Source: Nannobrachium achirus (lineage: Eukaryota > Chordata > Actinopteri > Myctophiformes > Myctophidae). From it: a DNA stretch of 64,000 bases. The notes beneath the pieces are model-generated. The model saw only the letters and a list, made by a program, of their open reading frames with translations. It was not told where the DNA came from and did no database searches. Where the stretch lies: the NCBI GenBank assembly GCA_963921795.1, contig OY997651.1:55694142-55758141 (forward strand), written 5' to 3'. The position numbers were made by a program, and so were the translations under genes. Shown here piece by piece: positions 42,751 to 54,413 of the stretch; the stretch's first letter is position 1; each line of letters starts with the position of its first letter.

Positions 42751-43765
42751 ATGCAGCTAGAGGCTCATTATGTCTCTAATAAACAAACATACTGTGAATA
42801 TGGATGAATATACGCTGAATATGAATTACCTGTAGAGGCTACATTCCATCATAGAATGTAGGCTATATTATAGGGGTGTAACGATATAGTAACTGTATCG
42901 AAATATCGTTTTTAACTTAAAAAATCGAAGTAGATCGAAAACAGCTAAAACAGCTAAAATCGAATCGTATAGTTTTATTTTGTATCGTATCGAATTGGCA
43001 GTGCAAAGAATCGATTGTATCGATACTACCTACTTGTGCATTGTATTTAGCAATTTTAAGAAGAAAAATGTAAAAGGAGGGGTTTAATTACTTTTCCTTT
43101 CCATATAGCTACACTGGTCTATGGATAAATGTGTGTAATCTCTGGGTTCATGTCAAGGTGCAGGTTTGTCAATATACAATGTCCATGTATTTGGCAGATA
43201 ATCACTGTGTTTACTTATTTATATCCATAATAATACATGTTTCCCTTAAAAACCTGCACTATCCACACCTTTCACACAGATTTAATTTCTTTGCTAAATA
43301 GTTACTATATCGATTTTAAATCATTGAATCGAACCGTATCGTATCGCCATGAATGAACCAATATCGTCCATGTATCGTATCGTCAACCATGTATCGTGAT
43401 ATGTATCGAATCGCTATTAAAATGTATCGTTATGGCAGGCTATGAGTTAATATGAACTAACAGAGAAATGCAGGCGTTTTAAACATGATCTCATATGGAG
43501 TCAGCCTGATGAATGATAATCTAAAGAATGTTTACAGTCATACCAACATAACATAACTTGCTGTTTGAGAGTGATTGATTGATTGAATACTTTATTATCA
43601 GTTCTCATAGTAAAAGCACAGTACATTTCAGATACAAGGTCTACTAATAGGATTGAAAACCCAGAAAGCATTATGGCTTGTTTACATTGTTTACATTGGG
43701 GTCCTTTGCAGTGGATTCATAGAGACATTAAATTACACTATGCAGTTGCCAACTCCCCAGTAACG
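42751..43765. repeat. Block Y, copy 2, split by a MITE
   Basis: Paralogue of 18734-19165 with the insertion 42871-43436. It directly precedes unit copy D, as copy 1 precedes unit copy B. Confidence 0.8.
42871..43436. mobile_element. MITE with TAGGGGTGTAACGATA end
   Basis: About 566 bp, absent from block Y copy 1. It starts TAGGGGTGTAACGATA and ends ATGTATCGTTATGGCAG, an imperfect inverse. The interior is full of GTATCG words. TAGGGGTGTAACGAT termini are common on fish hAT-type MITEs; target duplication unclear here. Confidence 0.65.
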
Positions 43766-44477
43766 GAAGTAGCTCGTGGCTCTCCCAGAAGTAGCTAGAA
43801 GTGAAGGGTGGGGTACGTGTGTGCACACAAATGTGTGTGCGCGCGAATAAATGTGCGTGCACATTTTTAGGGTAATATTTTTTTTTCTTTTTTTTTCTGT
43901 TCAAATCGGGCAGTAACTATGAACAATTGTCTTGCTTGTTTGGTAGAAAGTCACTCCACACAGTAGATTGAGCGATGCAGAGCCCAGGACCAGCACGGGG
44001 AAATCTCGCTTTTTCAACGGCCCATCATTTCGACTTAGGGTTAGGTTTAGGCATAGTTTTACTGAGGTAAGGGTTAGGTTTAGGCATAGTAGTTAACATT
44101 CACCAGGTTAGCATTCACCAGTGTAGGCAGGTTAGCATTTCACCAGGTTAACATTCACCCACGCCGAAAAGATGTGCCGTCGAAAATATGCCATGTCAAA
44201 ATGATGACACGCTCCCACCCAGCACAAGTGTGTGTGTGTGAGAGAGACAGAGAGAGAGAACTATAGCAGCAGGGGAGGAGGAACCGAGCCGAGGCGAGGA
44301 AGCCAGAGAGAGAGATAAAGAGACAAGCCATGCACGTTTGTGTGTGTCACTGTCTCACTGAGGAGCAGGCAGCCAGCACACGGAGGCAGAGTGCTGCCTG
44401 CTCCTCAGTGAGAGAGAGTAGTCTGAGAGGGAAAAGTAAGACACATTTGGGTTTTATCTCTGGTTCCTGTGAACAAT

Positions 44478-44718
44478 ACTGCCCTACAAAGTGCAGTACA
44501 GAGTGCAGTAACTACGAACAGAAATGTCACCAAAAATCACTGATCAGCCAAATGAGATATAGGCATAAAAGTGATATTACGCTGATTTTATATATGTTCT
44601 TGAGCTAATTGTGTATCCCTCAAGATCATGAAGGCTAATTTGACCTTTGGGGCACAAACATAAGTCGGTGTGTCCAAAAACGTAGTTAGGCCTACTGCAC
44701 TCTGCCTTTGTAGGGAAG
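44478..44718. mobile_element. 235-bp-type MITE, copy D
   Basis: Paralogue of 15833-16067, flanked by AAT on both sides. Its terminal repeats have begun to decay. Confidence 0.8.
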
Positions 44719-44983
44719 AATATGTGTCCCCAAATCACCAGAAAAAGTATCTAGATTTGTCGCTGGAAGCTTTTAAGTAATAAAGTCTCTAGATAAATCT
44801 AACGACAAATCCCCTAAGTTGTCAACACTGTAAGGACTTGTTCTTTCCACTCCCCCACAGACAGTACAGTCTACAGAGAGGTTCCTTCCAATTCAATTCA
44901 AGAAGCTTTATTGGCATGACAAAACATACGTTTACATTGCCATGGAAAGTTTCAAAACATAATAAAAACTAAATGGGGAACAT

Positions 44984-45374
44984 ACAGTTGGAAGGGGTAC
45001 AGCATTGTGTAAACAGAACATATTATATACAGTTGGAGGGGGTACAGCATTGTGTAAACAGAACATACATACATTAGGAGGTACAGCATTGTGTAAACAG
45101 AACATATGTACAGTTGGAGGGGGTAAAGCATTGTGTAAACAGAACATATACAGTTGGAGGGGGTACAGCATTGTGTAAACAGAACATAGTTGGAGGGGGT
45201 ACAGCATTGTGTAAACAGAACATATACAGTTGGAGGTACAGCATTGTGTAAACAGAACATATGTACAGTTGGAGGGGGTAAAGCATTGTGTAAACAGAAC
45301 ATATACAGTTGGAGGGGGTACAGCATTGTGTAGACAGAACATAGTTGGAGGGGGTACAGCATTGTGTAGACAGA
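44984..45374. repeat. 43-bp VNTR, array D (about 10 units)
   Basis: Units often lack the TAATAT step, giving more length variants than array A. The three overlapping minus frames of 112-136 codons are artefacts. Confidence 0.95.
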
Positions 45375-46159
45375 GCTATGTCACATTTTGTCGTTATGTA
45401 CAGTATATACACGGTATGAAGCGTTTTGGAACAAATATCAGCATTTCTGTTTTTCTCACTACGATTTCAATAGTATACATTGAAGGAAGAACAACATTAA
45501 CATATGTTTAAAGGTAGCAGCTCTATTTATACTGTATGTGCAGTAGGTCTGAGTGCCGTTCAATGGTTCGCAGTCCTTAGGGTGGCTGTATTCCATTTTC
45601 TAGCCTTATTTTATCACAACAGTTCACAAATCGTGCGGCTGTGTTCACACAGACAGTACAGCATACACTGCAGAGAGGCGGGACAACTGTGACACAAGAT
45701 AGAAAAGAAATGATCAGGAAGGAAGGAAGGAACCATTTTAAGACACGACAACGGCATGTTCACATGACTAAACTAAACTGAACTAAACTAAACTAAGCAG
45801 GACCAAACAGGACCAAAGCTAAGCGGTTAATGTAAAGTAAGTGTTGTTTTAATACATAATAATAATAATACTACAATACCACTTGATTCGCTTCAGACAG
45901 AAACTGTTTTCCTACTAACTTCTTCTAGTGTGTTGGGGAAATCTAGATATTTATATGTATCATTAATTAAAGGGTTAGGATTTGGGCATAGTGGTTAACA
46001 TTCACCAGGTTGGCATTCACCAGCTTCGGCAGGTTAGCATTTCACCAGGTTAACATTCACCAGGTTAGCATTCACCCGCATCTAACATATTATATCACAA
46101 CATGGACACGTCTGTGTTTACTGCTCTTTGTGCTTCATTATGACATCACCACCAACATA

Positions 46160-46404
46160 GCGTCGTCGGGTGAAAACCCTGTATGTGCAAAACTGTTCAT
46201 TTTGCATTTATCATTTTAAAAATGATTTAAACTAGTGAAAACAGCCGATCTACAAGCACACGGTGCGAGGCGTTGTGTGCTTGTAGATCTGCTTTTTTCA
46301 CTACTTTAGTGCGACCGCCTTGTATGATGAAGCAGGGCTTTACTTTACTAAAGAACGTACACATTTGAAACTTGGAGATACAAGGTTTCCGCCCGACAAC
46401 GACG
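46160..46404. mobile_element. MITE with CGTCGTTGTCGGG termini, copy D
   Basis: Paralogue of 25914-26164, with ATA on both sides and the central hairpin at about 46235-46302 in a cleaner form (right arm without the 3-nt insertion). Confidence 0.8.
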
Positions 46405-46493
46405 ATATGAACAACATGTAGAGCAGAGCATTCTGACATCATAATATGTGCATTATTTAATGCTAGGAAGTGTAAAATATTATGACATTTTAA

Positions 46494-46751
46494 CGGAGTA
46501 GTTAAATGACTTTTTTGCTATTGATTACTCATGCCATGGAGACTTGAGTTCAATAATATTTTTGGATTTTGTCGCCATTATTTTGTCGACAATAATTTGA
46601 CAATAAGATGACCCCCAGATACATTTACTATAATCACATTTTTGTCTTAGGAAGGTGGCAAATAAAACAATATATTATTGAACCCAAGTCCCCATGCATG
46701 GCATGAGTAATCAATAGCAAAAAAAGTAATTTTGGGGGGTGAGCTACTCCT
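46494..46751. mobile_element. TTAA MITE (Angel-like), copy D
   Basis: TTAA at 46490-46493 and 46752-46755. The right-hand TTAA is empty here, whereas in copy C the same site carries the 10.9-kb insertion. Confidence 0.85.
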
Positions 46752-46755
46752 TTAA

Positions 46756-46938
46756 GGACGCGGTCACAGTGCACGTTATTCTACCTGTTGAGGGTGGATT
46801 CTGACAATGCATTTCAATAGGAATGGAGAGGTTTTTTGCAGAAATCCTCAAATGGCTTCAAACCACTCCATTCCCATTGAAATGCATTGTCAGAATCCTC
46901 CCTCATCGGTAGAATAGTTTTCCGGTGTGACCGAGCCC
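46756..46938. mobile_element. Palindromic MITE with GGTCACA termini, copy D
   Basis: Same element as 17980-18162. Confidence 0.75.
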
Positions 46939-47366
46939 TACTGCATCTTTCTGTCCCTCTCTGTTGAAACCATGCTGGTTTACATTGTGAGTTTAAAAGT
47001 GAGATCCGGCCTAGAGCCTGCCTACTGTATCCTACTGTATCTGCTACATTTGACCGCACGAAGCACGTTATGCAGCGTGACACAAGCAGCGCTTCCGTAT
47101 CCGCTCTAAGGCGCCGTTCACACTGCGTTTTGGCAACGTGAATAACGCAAAAGGAAAAGTCAGATAGGCCTTCCGTTCAGACGACAACGGCATTTTCGGG
47201 GGTTAAAAACGGAACGATCTGGATCCGCAGATTTGGGTGGAAAAGCTGACTCCTCTCTCCCCTTGCGTCACCAAGTGAACGGCATAAACGCAAGAAGCAA
47301 CGACGCACGTTAGGCTTTTTCTCTCCTACAAATAGATACAGAATACCCTCTTCAGCATTCTGTTTC

Positions 47367-47437
47367 AACGGCCGAGTGGTTTACGCATGGTGTTTCTGAT
47401 CCACGGGTCACAGGTTCGTGTCCCGCTTGTGTCTCTT
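47367..47437 (+). mobile_element. tRNA-like SINE head
   Basis: ACGGCCGAGTGGTTTACGC (A-box-like, Leu/Ser style) and ACAGGTTCGTGTCCCGC (B-box-like) about 40 nt apart. No proper acceptor stem or anticodon loop closes, so I call a SINE or tRNA pseudogene rather than a tRNA. The surroundings (47109-47630) show no gene; an A run at 47582-47597 may be its tail region. Confidence 0.45.
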
Positions 47438-47635
47438 CTTTTCACCACCACGAACAACTTTTCTTTTTTGTTTTGCGGCCATAAAGTCATTATTATTATC
47501 CATGACGGAGGTGATGAGCCGACTCAGCGCCGTTATCGAGTTATGTGAATAATGTAATAATAATAATAATAACTTTATCACAAAAAAAAAAAAAAAAGAC
47601 GTCTTATACTTCTGACCAATTCAGACCACATCATG

Positions 47636-48350
47636 TTCAGTGCAGTACACTGTATCAATGTTTGTAAGATGAGGTTCAGTGACTGTATCAATGCTTGTAA
47701 GGTGGTTCAGTGCAGTATACTGTATCAATGCTTGTAAGGTGGTTCAGTGACTGTATCAATGTTTGTAAGATGGATCAGTGCAGTACATTGTATCAATGCT
47801 TCTAAGTTGGTTCAGTGCAGTACACTGTATCAATGCTTGTGAGGTGAGGTTCAGTGCAGTACACTGTATCAATGCTTGTGAGGTGAAGTTCAGTGCAGTA
47901 CACTGTATCAATGCGTGTGAGGTGAGGTTCAGTGCAGTACACTGTATCAATGCTTGTGAGGTGAAGTTCAGTGCAGTACACTGTATCAATGCTTGTGAGG
48001 TGAAGTTCAGTGCAGTACACTGTATCAATGCTTGTGAGGTGAGGTTCAGTGCAGTACACTGTATCAATGCTTGTGAGGTGAGGTTCAGTGCAGTACACTG
48101 TATCAATGCTTGTGAGGTGAGGTTCAGTGCAGTACACTGTATCAATGCTTCTAAGTTTGTTCAGTGCAGTACACTGTATCAATGCTTGTGAGGTGAGGTT
48201 CAGTGCAGTACACTGTATCAATGCTTGTGAGGTGAAGTTCAGTGCAGTACACTGTATCAATGCTTGTGAGGTGAAGTTCAGTGCAGTACACTGTATCAAT
48301 GCTTGTGAGGTGAGGTTCAGTGCAGTACACTGTATTCAATGCTTGTAAGA
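47636..48350. repeat. 39-bp minisatellite (about 18 units)
   Basis: Unit GTTCAGTGCAGTACACTGTA / TCAATGCTTGTGAGGTGAR. 39 bp is a multiple of three and lacks stops in several frames, so long frames open on both strands (129-165 codons); these are not genes. Confidence 0.95.
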
Positions 48351-48630
48351 TGAGGCCCATGGCACCAACTGGAAGCGTTGCTACTGTGCTCTGAGGAGAG
48401 ATCACCCATCGACACACACCAGTATGTTTTCTTTCTTGTTTCTTTCTTTTTTTCACCACTAAGTGACTCCTACATAGAACAGCACAGTTTCAGAACGCCA
48501 AGCAGGACATCAACCAAGTTTTGGTTGCGCAATGGTGTTAAGCAGATAACATTAATGTGTGTGCATATGTGTTGCAAGGCACAGCTCAGAAGGGCAGCCG
48601 CCACCGATTACATTTTGTATTCATTATTAC

Positions 48631-48666
<36 letters not shown>

Positions 48667-48859
48667 TTTTTTTATTGGATGCAATTGTGAACAATAGCCA
48701 TGCAAGATAATGTATACACCATCCATTGGCCAATCATAATGTTCACTGCAGCTCAACAGTCAGTGTGAGGGGTGGTCAGGAGATGTCTATGAACTCTGTG
48801 TTTAAAGGCTTGAAGACATCAGCAAGGGGAGAAGACGACAGCCAGCCCCATGGCCTCCC
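48351..48859. other. Non-coding stretch with (TA)n
   Basis: T-rich sequence with a TA run at 48634-48662. No gene recognised. Confidence 0.5.
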
Positions 48860-49069
48860 CTAAGTAACAAGAAATCTTGTGAAATAAAATGTTGTCAACC
48901 AATCATCAAGGATGATGATACACAAAAGAAGAAGAAGAAGGCCATTGTCTGTGATGGAGTCGACCACATGCTCTGGTAGGCTGTTCCACACCCGGACAGC
49001 AGTGTGGAGAAAGGTTCTGTCCAGTATGCGTGTCTTGGAGTCTGGGAGGCTCAGAGCATGTTCTGGCAT
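48860..49069 (-). pseudogene. LINE ORF2 C-terminal remnant
   Basis: Minus frame contains RTFLHTAVRVWNSLPEHVVD, the conserved V-R-x-W-N-S-L-P signature at the end of LINE reverse transcriptase ORFs, then a (CTT)n stretch (48928-48941) and end. A 5'-truncated fragment just outside the TIR element that starts at 49085. Confidence 0.7.
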
Positions 49070-49371
49070 TTTTTATATATATATCGTCACCTTATTAAAC
49101 AAACCTTTTTCAAGGTTTTCAGGAAACACAAAAAACTGTGCCAAATGTAGAATATATTATATTTCTTAATTATTTCAATTCCAAAAAACATGAAAAAATA
49201 TGACTATTGACATACAAATAAAGGTGTATGTCAATCATGTAACATAAAAAAAATATAAAATAAAATGACTTAGGCCAATATCTGAACATGTCATTTTAAC
49301 TTAGGCAATTATAAACCTTATTTAGGCCAAATTATTTCTGCAGTAAGTGACTTAGGCAAAATGTTTTTGTC

Positions 49372-50469
49372 TGTGAGGGCCCCTAGTAGTCTGTGAGGAC
49401 CCACTAGAAGTCTGTGAGGGCCCCTAGTAGTCTGTGAGGGCCCACTAGAAGTCTGTGAGTGCCCCTAGTAGTCTGTGAGGGCCCACTAGAAGTCTGTGAG
49501 GGCCCACTAGAAGTCTGTGAGGGCCCCTAGTAGTCTTTTAGGGCAACTAGTAGTCTATGAGGGCCCACTAGAAGTCTGTGAGGGCCCCTAGTAATCTGTG
49601 AGGGCCCCTAGTAGTCTGTGAGGGCCCACTAGAAGTCTGTGAGGGCCAACTAGAAGTCTGTGAGGGCCCCTAGTAGTCTGTTAGGGCAACTAGTAGTCTG
49701 TGAGGGCCCACTAGAAGTCTGTGAGGTCCCCTAGTAGTCTGTGAGGGCCCACTAGAAGTCTGCGAGGGCCCCTAGTAGTCTGTGAGGGCCCACTAGAAGT
49801 CTGTGAGGGAACCTAGTAGTCTTTGAGGGCCCCTAGTAGTCTTTGAGGGCAACTAGTAGTCTGTGAGGTCCCACTAGAAGTCTGTGAGGGCCCCTAGTAG
49901 TCTGTGAGGGCCCACTAGAAGTCTGTGAGGGACAACTAGAAGTCTGTGAGGGCCCCTAGTAGTCTGTGAGGTCCCACTAGAAGTCTGTGAGGGCCCCTAG
50001 TAGTCTGTGAGGGCCTACTAGAAGTCTGTGAGGGAACCTAGTAGTCTTTGAGGGCCCCTAGTAGTCTGTGAGGGCCCCTAGTAGTCTGTGAGGGCCCACT
50101 AGAAGTCTGTGAGGGCCAACTAGAAGTCTCTGAGGGCCCCTAGTAGTCTGTGAGGGCCCACTAGAAGTCGGTGAGGGCCCCTAGTAGTCTGTGAGGGCCC
50201 ACTAGAAGTCTGTGAGGGAACCTAGTAGTATTTGAGGGCAACTAGTAGTCTGTGAGGGCAACTAGTAGTCTGTGAGGGCCCACTAGAAGTCTGTGAGGGC
50301 CCCTAGTAGTCTGTGAGGGCCCCTAGTAGTCTGTGAGGGCCCCTAGTAGTCTGTGAGGGCCCACTAGAAATCTGTGAGGGCCAACTAGAAGTCTGTGAGG
50401 GCCCCTAGTAGTCTGTGAGGGCAAATACTAGTCTGTGAGGGCCCACTAGAAGTATGTGAGGGCCCACTA
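49372..50469. repeat. 20-bp minisatellite (about 54 units)
   Basis: Unit AGTCTGTGAGGGCCCCTAGT alternating loosely with AGTCTGTGAGGGCCCACTAG(A). Variants have AACCTAG or CAACTAG. The array continues on the other side of the LINE at 53898-54056. It is not a CRISPR array: there are no unique spacers. Confidence 0.95.
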
Positions 50470-50695
50470 CGATACGATACGATAGACTTTATTGATCCCA
50501 CATGGGGAAATTCATAGTTCTCACAGGAGCTCAACCAAGGGAAACACGATACAACATACATACACACAAACAGTATCAACACCAACACACGCTAAGCACA
50601 TCACTAAAACAGCTAAAAAACCATCGCTTCCCTAGATAAAAACACTTAAAATGCTACCAAAATTCCTTGCCTGCTAATATTTCATGCAGGTACTA

Positions 50696-50810
50696 AGTAA
50701 GTGCACAGCAGAGATAAAGTGCACAGCAGAGATAAAGTGCACGGCAGAATAAAGTGCACAGCAAATAAAGTGCACAGCAAAATAAAGTGCACAGCTGATA
50801 AAGTGCAGAT
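50696..50810 (-). repeat. Tandem repeat in the LINE 3' UTR
   Basis: Six or so units of AGTGCACAGC(AGA)(A/G)ATAA with 15-21 bp spacing just after the ORF stop. Confidence 0.85.
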
Positions 50811-50859
50811 GTAATTTCACAAGTTACAAAGTAGCTTCATAAGTCATAGCTCACAAGCT

Positions 50860-53577
50860 TCATAAGTTCCTATTATACACCTTAATGGCAGCCGGCACGA
50901 AGGAGCCACCAAACCTATCAGTCTTAATTCGAGGGAGTGTGAGTCTCTGGCTAAAAACACTTCTCCTCAGGCTCAGCTCACGGAAGAGGGGGTGGGAGGG
51001 GTTGTCCAGGATGGACAACAGCTTGCTGCTCATCCTTCTCTCCGCCACCACTTCCAGGCTGTCAAGTCCCCCTCCTACAACAGAGTTGGCTTTCCTCACG
51101 ATTTTGTTGAGTTTGTCCTTGTCGGCCTTCCTGAGACCACCGCCCCATACGGCCACAGAGAAGAACAGAGCACTGGCCACTATGGAGTGGTAAAACTGTG
51201 TCAGCAGTCTCTTGCACACATCGAAGGACCTGAGCCTCCTCAGAAAGAAAAGTCTGCTCTGGCCCTTCTTGTAGAGTGCATCTGCGTTGTCCGCCCAGTC
51301 CAGTCGGTTGTTCAGGTGGACCCCCAGGTACTTGTAGGTACCAGCCATTTCCACCACGTTGCCCTTGATGGTGATGGGAGTATGGGGGGGCAGGTTTTTC
51401 CTGCGTCGCAGGTCCACAACGAGCTCCCTAGTCTTGCCCGCATTGAGCAGGAGGTGGTTCTCCTCAGCCCAGGCAACAAAGTTCTTGACTGTGCCTCTAT
51501 ACTCCTCCTCATCTCCTTCCTTCCCAATGCAGCCCATGATAGTGGAGTCATCAGAGAACTTCTGGAGATGGCAAGACTCCGTGTTGTAGCTGAAGTCGGC
51601 GGTATAGAGGGTAAAAAGGAAGGGGGACAGTACCGTCCCCTGGGGGGCACCAGTGTTACTAGTGAGCACCATGGACCTGCAGTCATGAAGCTGGACATAC
51701 TGGGGCCTGCCCGACAGATAGTCTGTGATCCAAGCAATCAGGTCCGGTTGCACCCTCATGGCCGCTAACTTCTCCGCCAGCCTAGACGGCCATATTGTGT
51801 TAAACGCACTGGAGAAGTCAAAGAAGGTAATCCGTACGTACCCCCCCGACTTCTCCAGGTGCGTGTAGGCCCTGTGAAGAAGGTGGATGACTGCATCCTC
51901 GACTCCCATCTTGGCCCGGTAGGCGAATTGGAGTGGGTCGACGTAATCCTTGACCAGCGGTCTCAGGCGTCTCAGGCAGAGCCTCTCTAGGACCTTACTG
52001 GCGTGAGCCGTCATGGCTACAGGCCTGAAGTCGTTAAGGGCGCTGGGGCGGGCTTTTTTAAGAAGTGGGATAATCCCTGCGGTTTTCCACGGCAGTGGGA
52101 ACTTGCTCCTCCTCTTGGAAAGGTTGAAGAGGTGTGTGAACACCACGTCAAGCTGCTCAGCACAAGTCTTGAGTAGCCTTGGCCTGATCCCGTCCGGCCC
52201 TGCTGCCTTCCTCACCGACAGGCGCCTCAGCTCCCCTCTGACCTCGTACCTGGAGAACTGGACCGTGCCGGAGTCAGGCTGTAGGGCGGAGGGGGGGAGA
52301 CGGGGGTGGTGGTCAGCGGCTGGCTCCCCGGATGGGGGGGGGGGGGGGGAGAGGGGGGTGGGATCAGATGTATCAAAGCGGTTGAAAAACTGATTCAACT
52401 CATCAGCTTTTTGACGCCCGCCTTCAACCACAGCCGCCCCTTTTCCCTGACCAGTGATGTTTTTCAAGCCGCGCCAGACCTCTCTGCTTGAGTTGGACTC
52501 CAGCTTACTCTCCACCTTGTCCTTGTAGTCCCTACGTGCTCTCCTTAGCTGCCTCTTCAGTTCCTTCTGGATGGCATGCGCTTCCTCCCTATTCCTAGCC
52601 ATAAAGGCCTGCTTCTTGCGGTTCAGGAGGTCTTTAATGTCTTTGGTGATCCACGGCTTGTTGTTGGAAAAACAGCACACCGTCTTGGTAGGGACAATGC
52701 TCTCCTCACAAGCCTTGATGTAGAGAGTGACACACTCAGTCAGGCCATCAATGTCATCAACAAAGTCATTATAAAACAGGTCCCAGTCCGTAGCCTCAAA
52801 GCAGTCTTGTAACCTGGACTCGACCTCCTCAGACCAAACCTGTACTGTCATGGTGGTAGGTGGCTGCCGCCTACAAACAGGCATGTAGGTAGGTGTCAGG
52901 CAGACCAGGTCATGGTCAGAGGTGCCAAGGGGTGGAAGAGCCATGGAGCTGTAAGCATCCTTAACGTTAGCATACATGAGGTCCAGTGTTCTATTTCCCC
53001 TGGTCGCACACCTCACATACTGTGTAAACCCAGTAAGTGTCCGAGTCAATGAGGCATGGTTGAAATCACCATTAATCACAATAAGTGCGCAGGGATGCTT
53101 AGTTTGGAGACCAGAGACGAGTGAATGGATGACGTCACAGGCAGTCGCAGCCCGCGCTGAGGGCGGAATGTAGGTTGTTATCACAATAATATGGGAGAAC
53201 TCACGGGGGACATAATAAGGTCTCAAACCTATCGCAAGTAATTCCACATCAGGCGTACAGATCCTAGCTTTCACAGTGATATGGCCGGGATTACAGTACC
53301 TGTTGTTCACGTAAGTAATCACTCCTCCGGCCGTCGATTTTCCAGAGGCTGCTCTGTCTCGGTCCTGTCGGACAGGCGTAAACCCCTCGAGATGTAAATC
53401 GCTATCTGGGGAGCTCGATTCTCTCCACGTCTCCGTAAAGCAAAGCAAACTCGCCTCCCTGAACTCGCGTTGGCACGCCGTCAGTCCCTCCAGCAAGTCC
53501 ATCTTGTCACTGTTCAGAGATCTCACATTCCCCATAACCAGTGACGGCAGACAGGGTTTAAACTTGCGTTTCACCAT
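50860..53577 (-). CDS. LINE endonuclease / reverse transcriptase
   Basis: 905 codons. The N-terminal apurinic-type endonuclease shows GNVRSLN (16-22), FTETW (47-51), INGDFNH (168-174) and SDH (220-222), all expected catalytic positions. A basic linker follows (about 310-360), then reverse transcriptase with FFDFSSAF (motif A, 585-592), GAPQGTVLSP (motif B, 643-652) and FSDD (motif C, 674-677), then a thumb and C-terminal region with VWGGGLRK. It nicks target DNA and copies its own RNA there (target-primed reverse transcription). No frameshift or stop, so it may be active. FSDD in place of the common YADD still keeps both aspartates. Clade CR1/Rex1-like by style; not searched. Confidence 0.9.
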   Translation of the reverse strand: MVKRKFKPCLPSLVMGNVRSLNSDKMDLLEGLTACQREFREASLLCFTETWRESSSPDSDLHLEGFTPVRQDRDRAASGKSTAGGVITYVNNRYCNPGHITVKARICTPDVELLAIGLRPYYVPREFSHIIVITTYIPPSARAATACDVIHSLVSGLQTKHPCALIVINGDFNHASLTRTLTGFTQYVRCATRGNRTLDLMYANVKDAYSSMALPPLGTSDHDLVCLTPTYMPVCRRQPPTTMTVQVWSEEVESRLQDCFEATDWDLFYNDFVDDIDGLTECVTLYIKACEESIVPTKTVCCFSNNKPWITKDIKDLLNRKKQAFMARNREEAHAIQKELKRQLRRARRDYKDKVESKLESNSSREVWRGLKNITGQGKGAAVVEGGRQKADELNQFFNRFDTSDPTPLSPPPPPSGEPAADHHPRLPPSALQPDSGTVQFSRYEVRGELRRLSVRKAAGPDGIRPRLLKTCAEQLDVVFTHLFNLSKRRSKFPLPWKTAGIIPLLKKARPSALNDFRPVAMTAHASKVLERLCLRRLRPLVKDYVDPLQFAYRAKMGVEDAVIHLLHRAYTHLEKSGGYVRITFFDFSSAFNTIWPSRLAEKLAAMRVQPDLIAWITDYLSGRPQYVQLHDCRSMVLTSNTGAPQGTVLSPFLFTLYTADFSYNTESCHLQKFSDDSTIMGCIGKEGDEEEYRGTVKNFVAWAEENHLLLNAGKTRELVVDLRRRKNLPPHTPITIKGNVVEMAGTYKYLGVHLNNRLDWADNADALYKKGQSRLFFLRRLRSFDVCKRLLTQFYHSIVASALFFSVAVWGGGLRKADKDKLNKIVRKANSVVGGGLDSLEVVAERRMSSKLLSILDNPSHPLFRELSLRRSVFSQRLTLPRIKTDRFGGSFVPAAIKVYNRNL

Positions 53578-53897
53578 AAGTTTATTTTTCCTTGCTTCCT
53601 TGGCAATAATCCCTGCTCGTTTCCCTCGTTTAGTCCTTCTTCGTATTTCGCTGGGGAGATCACTCTAGCTGGAAACACCATGTTGTTGTTTGGCTGCGAG
53701 CGAACAGAGGAATTCACAGGAGTAGCGAGCAAAACACATCTTGCCCGTATACGCTAAAAAAGTGGCCAAGCTAAGCTAAACTGGGTGATCTAACTAGTGC
53801 AATAGCGTGTTTAGAGGAACAAACAAACACTGTAAAACACAAAAACACACGGAGCCCCGAGAGAATGCAGCCAGCCGGAAACAGCGGTGCAACGTAA

Positions 53898-54056
53898 ACT
53901 AGAAGTCTGTGAGGGAACCTAGTAGTCTTTGAGGGCAACTAGTAGTCTGTGAGGGCTCACTAGAAGTCTGTGAGGGCCCCTAGTAGTCTTTGAGGGCCCC
54001 TAGTAGTCTGTGAGGGCCCACTAGAAGTCTGTGAGGGCCAACTAGAAGTCTGTGAG
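53898..54056. repeat. 20-bp minisatellite, part beyond the LINE
   Basis: Eight units continuing the array of 49372-50469 in the same phase after the target duplication ACTA. Confidence 0.95.
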
Positions 54057-54413
54057 AGCGCTAACCTTTTTTACAGTAAAAGTTATAACCAATAGGGGGC
54101 AAGGCCTGAACCATGGAAATAACATCTTGAAATGATATGTTTTTGTTTCTTCTCCTGGAAGACGCCATTTTGAAAGGTGTGTTAAAATGGCCTAAGTCAC
54201 ATTTTATTATGACTTAGGCAAAATAAAATGGCCTAAGTCTCGAGTTTGTCTCGTCTTGACATAGGCAATTGTTTTAATAGGGTGTAACAGGAAGGCCTTT
54301 TAAGTTGGGACTTAGGCGCTTTTACCAGAGGTGGCAAGCATCATCAGGAGGTGATTTAGGCCAAAAACTCATTTTCAGAAAAAATGACTTAGGCCATTAG
54401 TTTAATAAGGTGA

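Larger units (their letters stand above)
43810..47108. repeat. Paralogous unit, copy D
   Basis: Fourth unit copy. It shares the 235-bp MITE and LINE tail with copy A, and the hairpin-bearing MITE with copy C. It breaks off at about 47108, where a GGCGCCGTTCACACTGCG sequence (MITE-like start) takes over. Confidence 0.9.
50470..53897 (-). mobile_element. Full-length CR1/Rex1-like LINE
   Basis: Inserted in the minisatellite with target duplication ACTA (50466-50469, 53898-53901). Minus-strand order: 5' UTR of about 320 bp, one ORF (905 codons), 3' UTR with tandem AATAAAGTGCACAGC units, a GGGATCAATAAAGTCTATCG tail and a (GTATC)n end. The tail style and single-ORF layout match Rex1-type LINEs of fish. 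Length 3.4 kb with an intact ORF and clean target duplication means recent insertion. Confidence 0.9.

Noticed and set aside
42346-42779. Cys-Val and Thr-His repeat frames in GT runs (also 58850-59169)
   Set aside because: Microsatellite translation.
47756-48459. Frames of 73-165 codons on both strands
   Set aside because: The 39-bp repeat is a multiple of three and lacks stops in several frames.
49372-50469. CRISPR-like look of regularly spaced repeats
   Set aside because: Tandem 20-bp minisatellite without unique spacers in a vertebrate genome.
50992-51768. 258-codon plus frame
   Set aside because: Antisense shadow of the LINE reverse transcriptase frame, as are the other plus frames between 50885 and 53173.
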